This document shows, one piece after another, positions 1 to 6,500 of a DNA stretch of 8,430 nucleotides. The position numbers and the translations under genes are program-made. Each line of letters begins with the position of its first letter. The first letter of the stretch is position 1. The notes under the pieces are model-generated. The model was not told the origin of the DNA, ran no database searches, and saw only the letters and a list, made by a program, of their open reading frames with translations. The stretch covers positions 1 through 8,430 of the forward strand of contig RGGS01000042.1 in the NCBI GenBank assembly GCA_010024525.1, read 5' to 3'. The stretch comes from Verrucomicrobiota bacterium. Its GTDB lineage: Bacteria; Verrucomicrobiota; Verrucomicrobiia; Methylacidiphilales; Verrucolacustridaceae.

Positions 1-1
1 A

Positions 2-2137
2 GGTGCTTTCAGTTTTAACGGGACCAACGGCACTTTGTTGAATATGTCGAACCTGACTACTTTTACTTGGGGCGGTCTAACTAACCGCAACTTCACCATC
101 CAACCGGACACTTCTATAAACGCGACTGTGGCAAACACCAACATCGTGTATTTCGCCCGATCTTCCAACCAAATCACCGGACTGACCGTCACCATCGGCG
201 CCGCCCTCGGAGCCAGCCAAGGATTAGATCACGCCGCCCGCGTCTTTCTTGGCACCAACAACGTGATCAATGCCAGTTCGCTGAACATTGGCGGTTTCAA
301 CGGCGTGGGCTCCGTTGATTTCATGGGCAATGTCGTTGGGGGAAGTGTCAAACTGCGCAACACCAACGGCACCGATGCCCTGCCCTTGCTGGTGGTCGGT
401 AACACGAGCTCCGGGCAGCGTCGCGGTTCGGGGACCTTGGATTTGGGGGTGGCTGATGCCCTCGTGACGGACACCATCGTCGGCAATTTTCAGGCAAATA
501 GCATCGCGAACCTCACTGTCACCAGTTCTATCACCATGGCCGGTGGCTCGTTTAATTCCGCTAGCCTCTATTTGGGATCAATGACCAACCCGGCCGGTTC
601 GGGCAACACTCTCACCAATATCAGTAACTTCCAACAAAACGGCGGCACCTCCTCGGTCACGCTCCTGCGCATGGGGGACAACCGGGCCACCAACAACATT
701 GGCAACACCATCGCTTTCCAGTCGACCTACAACTTGCTTGGCTCCACCGCTCTATTGCGGGCCCAAACAATCGATGCGGGCACCAACGCCAATTTCGGGG
801 CCAATTCATTCCACACCCTGACCATGAGCAACGATGCCACGCTGCGCAACGCCTCCGGGGTTGACTTGACGGTCAACGGATTCACCAACACGCCGGCGGG
901 TCTAGTCAATATCAACCTAGCTGGCAACGGAACGGTCGGGGCGGACGTGGATCGAAAGGTCATCTTTGGTGACAAAACGCTGGTCTCGGGACCCGGGGCC
1001 TTAACTAAAACAGGGGCGGGAACACTAGTCCTATCTGGTTCCAATACCTATTCAGGTGCCACGACTGTTAGTGATGGCACCTTGATGGTAGTCAGAACCA
1101 ACCTCACGGCCACGATCACTTCCTCCAATATTTCGGTTGTCTTTAGCAACACCAACTCGGGAACCTTTCCCGTTCTCAGCGGCCCGTTGGGGGGAACCTA
1201 TACCGGAACCGTCGCATCCACTGGCTTGAACACGAACCAAACGGCCACGTTTGATACGACGAACGGAACCGTCACCGTGGCTGCAGCTAAGCAGGCACAG
1301 ACGATTACCGGATTGGCATCCACTGATACGAAGACATACGGTGCTTCTGCTTACACGTTGAGCGTGACCAAGGGCGCCTCCAGCAGCCCGCTGACCTTTG
1401 AGTCCAGCAATACTGGCGTGGCCACAGTCTCCACAACTGGTGAGGTGACGATTTTTGGCGCCGGTTCCACCACCATCCGGGTCAATCAGGCAGGGGATGA
1501 GAATTACATGGCGGCTACGGAGGTCACCCAAGTGTTAACAGTGGCCAAGGCAACTCCGTCGATCACGGCAAACCCTACGGCCAGCGCCATCATCGCTGGT
1601 AATGCCCTGAGTTCCTCCACCTTGTCCGGTGGGACCGCTAGTGTGGGGGGTGGTTTTGCCTGGACCTCTCCCTCCACGGTTCCCAGTAGCACCGGCTCGT
1701 TCTCTGTGACGTTCACGCCGGCAGATTCAGCCAACTACAACACCACCACTAGCAACGTCAGTGTGATAGTGAATAGTGCCGGACCGACCTTTGATGGTGC
1801 TTACCCGGGCAAGAATCTGGGCGATGTGGCCCCGAATGGTTTGACCTATTTGATGAACTACGCCTTTGGCGGAAGTGATACAACCAAGCCTAAATTGCCT
1901 GTTCAGGACACTGCAGATTCCACAAAACTGGCTTTGGTGGCTTATGTGCGGACAGGGGACACCTCCTTGTCTGTAGGAGGACAGGCCGCTGCCTCGCTTG
2001 ACTTCAGCTCTCCCAGCTCGGCTACGTATGAAGTTATCACTCCTTCCGATGCCCCTGCCGGCATGGAAAAAAGGAGATACTCCGTGGGAGTCAGTGGGGA
2101 TCGCCAGTTCCTGCGACTGATTGTCACCAAACAGTAA
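2..2137 (+). CDS. Autotransporter-associated beta-strand (PATR) and Ig-like repeat surface protein, 5'-truncated by window edge
   Basis: The frame is open to the left edge, so the gene starts outside the window and 711 residues are visible; the TTG at 35 and the ATG at 44 are internal codons, not starts. Visible residues 1-330 are low-complexity Asn/Thr/Gly/Ser beta-helix-like sequence. A clear PATR unit lies near residues 334-363 (motif GAGTLVLSGSNTYSGATTV). Two Ig-like domains follow: an MBG/BIG-type domain at about 430-517 (TKTYGASAYTLS, then AGDENYMAAT) and a second at about 517-590 (SFSVTFTPADSANY). The C-terminal 115 residues contain NGLTYLMNYAFGG and end FLRLIVTKQ, a tail shared with the large minus-strand protein. 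No autotransporter beta-barrel follows, despite the repeat's name. The family is known from secreted or surface proteins, often adhesive or structural; the exact role and ligand here are unknown. The gene converges on the minus-strand unit and ends before a terminator. Confidence 0.9.
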   Translation, partial: GAFSFNGTNGTLLNMSNLTTFTWGGLTNRNFTIQPDTSINATVANTNIVYFARSSNQITGLTVTIGAALGASQGLDHAARVFLGTNNVINASSLNIGGFNGVGSVDFMGNVVGGSVKLRNTNGTDALPLLVVGNTSSGQRRGSGTLDLGVADALVTDTIVGNFQANSIANLTVTSSITMAGGSFNSASLYLGSMTNPAGSGNTLTNISNFQQNGGTSSVTLLRMGDNRATNNIGNTIAFQSTYNLLGSTALLRAQTIDAGTNANFGANSFHTLTMSNDATLRNASGVDLTVNGFTNTPAGLVNINLAGNGTVGADVDRKVIFGDKTLVSGPGALTKTGAGTLVLSGSNTYSGATTVSDGTLMVVRTNLTATITSSNISVVFSNTNSGTFPVLSGPLGGTYTGTVASTGLNTNQTATFDTTNGTVTVAAAKQAQTITGLASTDTKTYGASAYTLSVTKGASSSPLTFESSNTGVATVSTTGEVTIFGAGSTTIRVNQAGDENYMAATEVTQVLTVAKATPSITANPTASAIIAGNALSSSTLSGGTASVGGGFAWTSPSTVPSSTGSFSVTFTPADSANYNTTTSNVSVIVNSAGPTFDGAYPGKNLGDVAPNGLTYLMNYAFGGSDTTKPKLPVQDTADSTKLALVAYVRTGDTSLSVGGQAAASLDFSSPSSATYEVITPSDAPAGMEKRRYSVGVSGDRQFLRLIVTKQ

Positions 2138-2150
2138 ATAGAAATAGTTT

Positions 2151-2196
2151 CCCAGCAAGCGGGCTGGGAGAGATGAGCTTCCAGCTCGTTTTTTTT
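2151..2196 (+). terminator. Intrinsic terminator after the PATR/Ig-like gene
   Basis: This starts 13 nt after the stop codon. An 8-bp stem (2163-2170 GCTGGGAG with 2178-2185 CTTCCAGC, one G-U pair, 7-nt loop) is followed three bases later by eight consecutive T (2189-2196). A shorter alternative stem, GAGCT/AGCTC (2175-2179/2183-2187), abuts the T run more closely. An upstream CCCAGC (2151-2156) can also pair with GCTGGG (2163-2168), which would compete with the 8-bp stem. The T run lies only on the plus side, so the element should act for the plus-strand gene and not for the opposing unit. Confidence 0.75.
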
Positions 2197-2436
2197 GGGG
2201 AGACAAACATCACGCAAAGTCCGCCAAGTGCGCGAGGGATACTTGATTACTGGTAGAGCAGTCTCGATGAGGCTGCCACAGCTGGATCTTGAAATCTGAA
2301 TCCTGTATAACAGTAGGCCCGATGATCCTCATAGGTCGATAGAACGTTGGATAGTTCAGTTATGATGGAACGGATCGGGCGATGGAAGCCAACCCCCTGT
2401 CAAAGGTTTCAAATAGCGCCATCAAGTCTGATAAAG
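2197..2436. other. Convergent intergenic region with no recognised gene
   Basis: These 240 bases lie between the terminator of the plus-strand gene and the stop codon of the protease gene. I see no ORF with a plausible start and ribosome site, no tRNA-like fold and no direct repeat. I also see no obvious intrinsic terminator for the minus-strand unit: no stem followed by a T run on that strand. The base composition is more AT-rich and more mixed than the flanking genes, as expected for non-coding DNA. Being downstream of both neighbours, it is not expected to hold their promoters. Confidence 0.6.
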
Positions 2437-3204
2437 TCACATGCCAGATTTTAGTACGGATTGAATCCACGAGAGGTAAGGTTGAATTTGGACAAAAAAG
2501 TAACCTTCCATCGGAGGGCGCACCCCGTGGGTAATTCCCACAATATAAAATAGCCCTTTCGCTTCAAAAAGAACCGGACTTCCGCTGTCCCCCGGGGCAA
2601 CCGAGCCCAGATGGGGGATTCCGCGAGTATTTTCATCGTAGCGGATACGCAAACACGCACCTACGTCCTCAAGATTTATAAATCCATCAATCCGATTCTG
2701 TGCGGCATATCTTCCCTGGAATCTTGGACTTAATTCGGCCGGCTTACCGGTGAACTGACCATGCTGGCCGTATCCGACCAGCCAAACAAGCTGGTTCGTC
2801 TCGAGGGGTTCTGTCCAAAAAGAGGTCAAGGGATAGCCTACGGGTTCGGAGGCCAGTTCTCCCAAGGCGAGATCGACAGAGGTATGGGTGATAAAACGCA
2901 CGATGGGAAAGTTGGTGCCTTCCAAATAGAAGGATCCCTCTTTGGAGTTTAACACCACGTGTTTGGCGGTCAGGATCCAGCGGCGATCAATTAGGGTTCC
3001 CGTTCCCGATAGAGCCTGGGAGCGCACAATGCCCACACCCTGGAACTTGGGATCGGCGGCCAAGCGTGCTGACAGTGCTGAAACATTTCGATTTGTGTTG
3101 GGAAAAGGATCGGTCATGGAAGGATTCCAAGTAATGGCTTGCAGGGCCCCGGCGAAACATAAGGCAATCCCGCATCCCAAAACTAACCTGATCCGACCTG
3201 GCAT
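2437..3204 (-). CDS. Secreted trypsin-like (chymotrypsin-fold, S1 family) serine protease
   Basis: The protein has 255 residues. Residues 1-23 form a signal peptide: Arg4/Arg6, a hydrophobic core, and probable cleavage after ALQA. The catalytic triad is visible: His82 in LTAKHVV, Asp111 in HTSVDLALGEL and Ser207 in APGDSGSP. The residue six before the catalytic Ser is Ser201. In S1 enzymes an Asp at that place gives Arg/Lys preference, so a non-tryptic, perhaps chymotrypsin-like, preference is inferred. Only Cys184 is left after signal cleavage, so the classical disulfide next to the active-site His is missing, as in many bacterial members. No PDZ or C-terminal sorting domain is present. The ATG lies 15 nt after the stop of the large upstream gene and has no clear Shine-Dalgarno, which suggests translational coupling in one transcript. 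The expected site of action is the periplasm or cell exterior. The substrate is unknown; the adjacent surface protein is a candidate by position only. Confidence 0.93.
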   Translation of the reverse strand: MPGRIRLVLGCGIALCFAGALQAITWNPSMTDPFPNTNRNVSALSARLAADPKFQGVGIVRSQALSGTGTLIDRRWILTAKHVVLNSKEGSFYLEGTNFPIVRFITHTSVDLALGELASEPVGYPLTSFWTEPLETNQLVWLVGYGQHGQFTGKPAELSPRFQGRYAAQNRIDGFINLEDVGACLRIRYDENTRGIPHLGSVAPGDSGSPVLFEAKGLFYIVGITHGVRPPMEGYFFVQIQPYLSWIQSVLKSGM

Positions 3205-3219
3205 AAGGTGATCTGGGGA

Positions 3220-3580
3220 TCAGCGTGTTACCTTCAAGCGGAGGAACCGGCGGGATTGGAAGCCCACGGTGTTGGTGTCGGTCACGGTGACGGAGCCGTT
3301 GGTGTTAGCGGCGCCAGTGCTGGACCAGACCGTCTCCGTCCAGTTCGTCAGGTTGGCGGAGGCGATCACCTCGTAGAGCAGGGCCGGGTCATTGGTGCGG
3401 GTGAAGGTTAGGGTAAGTCGGTTGCTGACCGCTCCAAGAGAAATTCCACCATCGCGGGCGAGGGGGTTTAGGCCCAAGGCGTACTCCATGAAGTTGACAA
3501 GACCGTCGCCATCAGGGTCGGCACCATCAGCATTGTTGGCTGCGCCCCAGGAGATGGAGGATTTCCAGGCATCATAGGCG
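3220..3580 (-). other. C-terminal tail domain of the giant protein (candidate sorting or anchoring signal)
   Basis: The last 120 or so codons carry an acidic, calcium-site-like segment, DPDGDGLVNFMEYALGLNP, then a beta-rich stretch (LTLTFTRTND, YEVIASANLTNWTETVW) and the end SRRFLRLKVTR. The plus-strand surface protein ends in the same pattern: GLTYLMNYAFGG, a beta-rich stretch, then DRQFLRLIVTKQ. Two otherwise different proteins in one window sharing this end suggests a dedicated C-terminal domain. Similar tails are familiar on Verrucomicrobiota PATR proteins. A secretion or anchoring role is inference. Confidence 0.6.
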
Positions 3581-6500
3581 GAGAGGGCAGCCGCGGGAGT
3601 GTAAGTCAGATTGACGGTGGAACCGGAAGCCACTGCCGTCCAGCTACCCCGACCCGGGAAGTTGGGGGCATCGACCGTGATATTGGAGGAGGTGATGTTG
3701 GAGAGGGTTCCGGCCAAGACGAGCACGGTTTTGTTGGTCTCGGTAAAACCGGTCAGTCCGGATCCGTTCAGACGGATGGTCCAGTTCGTCGTACCGGTGG
3801 AGGCCACCACCCAAGCGGCGGTGAAGGCCGATCCGGGAGAGGTCCAGTTGGTCAGGGGTCGGAGGACCACGGAGTTATTCGTCAGCGTCAGATTGGTGGA
3901 AGTGGATCCGGTGCCGGAGAGAATTCCCCCCGCGAGGACCGTGATGGGGGAGGCCACGGCACACTGGACCTGAAGGGTGGCGCCATTGCTGATCGTGGTT
4001 ATACCTGTGTAGCTTTTGTTGGAACCGCTGAGGGTCCACACGCCGGAAAGAACGGCGAGATTGAGTTTGGAGGTATTACTGGCTCCACCATCCAAAACGG
4101 GCCCGGAAAATTCGCCCGAGCCAGGCCCGCCTAGGTAAAGGGTTCTCCAGGTATCCGTGCTGCTGTTGAGGTTGGTAACCGTGCCACTGAACCTCAGGAT
4201 TCCCGCGGTGGAGGAGACGTCCCAACGGGCTCCACCACCATTCAGTCTGACCGTATCCGTGAGGACATTAGTCCCCTCGAGATTGCGGATTTGGTTGAAC
4301 GGATTGTTCGTTTGGTTGTGCATCACGATCTGGACAGGCTTGGCCAGATTCATCCCGCCCGAAAGTTCTAGGGTGGCGATGCTGCTTCCTCCCTGAATAT
4401 CGATGCCGTTGGTGCTGCCAAGGGCTTGTGGATGGGCGGCTCGCAACACACCGTTGCTCAAGGTGATGTAGCCCCGGAAGCTGTTGCTGCCTGAAAGCAC
4501 GAGTGTCCCAGAACCATTTTTGACGAATTTTCTGGTAGCGACGTCATCCGAAATCATGCCACTCAGGGTCACAACTCCATTGGAGGCAACGTCAAAAGTC
4601 CGGTCGGCGTTCAGCAGCAGGGGTGAGGAAAGACTCAAGACACCCTCCCAGAAAGGGTTGGTTTGTAAAAGAACCTGATTGGTGAGAAGGGGGTTGGCGG
4701 GATTGATGGAGCGCATCACGCCGTTGGAGTACGTGAGCGTGCCGGAGCCAAGGGAGGCTGCATTGGAGATTTCCAAGGTGCCTCCCGCCAGAGTCAGGCC
4801 CCCCTGGAAGGAGTTGGAGGCGGAGAGCGTAAGCGGGGCGGATCCCGTCTTGGAGATGGCATAGGTGCCGGAAATGGTCCCGCTAATTTCAAAGGTTCCG
4901 GCTCCATTGCCGGAGACAGCCAAATCGCCCGCCAGTTGAACCGGCGACGTCACAAGATATTTCACGTTGTTGGAAGCGGCCAATTCCAGCGATGGAACCA
5001 GCCCGTCAAATTCTGAAAGTTGCAGAGAATTACCCGTGATCTGAATCGTGGCCGATCCATTGGTGGGGGTATTTCCCGAAAGGGTCAGGGAGTTCAGTGC
5101 GAACGGATTGGCAACATTCTGCTGTGCCGTCATGGTGCCGCTGACCGGGGTCAAGCCGGACAAAAAGTCAACCTGGTTCAGGTTGGTCGATACGGGGGCG
5201 AATCCAGAGACCCAGTTGGAGGCCGTTCCCCAAAGGTTTGTGCCTGAGGAGGTGGTTTTCCAAGAGGGGCCAGCCAAAGAAAGGCTGACGGCATCGACAT
5301 AGATGGGGCCGGTATTGGTGGGGGAACCGGTGGTTTCAAAATACAACCTCAGGGAGGAGGCCGCGCCGTTGGGTTCCGTGTGCCGATAGAAGCCGGAGAG
5401 GCCCACCCAGGAGGTGCTTACGTTGCTGATCGTCTGCACCGTGTTGTAAACCGTGTTGGTGTTTGTTCCTGTATAGGAAACCGTGGCTTTGATGTTGGCG
5501 GCTGAGTCTGCCTTAACCCACGCGCGGAGAAGGTAGGTCTGACCGGGGATCAGTCTTCCCACGATGTCCTGCGCCGGTCCCTGATAGGTCTGGGAACGGG
5601 TCGCCTTGATCGCATTGCTTCCTTCGTAGGCGCCGGAGGAAACCACCGCGATGGATCCTCCCCCGTTGGAAACCCAGCCGGAGGTGCCACTTTCCGCGTC
5701 TCCGTTCTGGATCAGGTCCGTGGGGGCAGGCACCTCCAGCATCACGGCATCGTGGGGCGAAAGGGAGGGATCCTGAGGATTCCAGAATGCGCGGATGAGA
5801 ATTTTCTTTTTTAAGAAAGCATTGCTCGCAGTGACGGCCACAGTGAGGTCGGCCGTTTTGCCCGCCTCCAGCAGTTCCGATCCTCCCCAGAGTGCCTGAT
5901 CGGTCACGATCTGGCCGGAATCCGACAGGATCGTCGTGGTGACCGTATTGGTGAGGGTACCCGCGGCCAGGGTGTAGCTGGTCGTCCAGCCATTGGTGGC
6001 TCCGGAGTCAAAGGCATGCAACACGGGGAGGGCAGGAACGCCGGCACTATTGGTCAAACGAACCGTGAAGGTGTTGGTCTTGCCAATGGAGGCCGAGGAG
6101 GCGGCAATGGTCGGTGCACTGGAGGGATTGGTTTGTCGGCTGCCGGCGCCCAGCCAAGAGGAAGAGGAGGGCGGTTGCACCAACAGGTCCAGCCTCTGGG
6201 GGTCGGGCATTCCCTTCAGGTAGTAAATCCCATCCCGGACCAGATTGGCAAAAGAACCGTTGGTGCTTTCGGGGACTATGCGGAACGGGCCATCGTACCA
6301 GCTTTCAAAAATCACGCGGTCGGGGCGACCCCCTTCCAGCTGGTGGAGTTGGATGGACCGCATCGACTGCTGCTTGTAAGCCAAATCCCAGCTGTCTTTG
6401 CCGGATTGGGTGCTGGTGTCGAAATTTCCGGGAGAGTCGCTGTTGGCGATGAAATGGTGTTCCCTTCCCCGTTGTTGGAGCCACTGCTCGTAGCGCAGGA

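Noticed and set aside
35..46. TTG at 35 or ATG at 44 as the start of the plus-strand gene
   Set aside because: The frame stays open and in the same protein style up to the left edge (GAFSFNGTNGT), and neither codon is followed by a signal peptide.
3160..3204. Lipoprotein signal in the protease (VLGC at residues 8-11)
   Set aside because: The Cys lies too close to the N-terminus, with no hydrophobic core before it. A standard signal peptide ending ALQA fits better.
2942..3211. Small plus-strand frames over the protease gene (2761-2952, 2942-3211)
   Set aside because: They lie opposite a gene with an intact signal peptide and catalytic triad, lack ribosome sites and have shadow-like composition.
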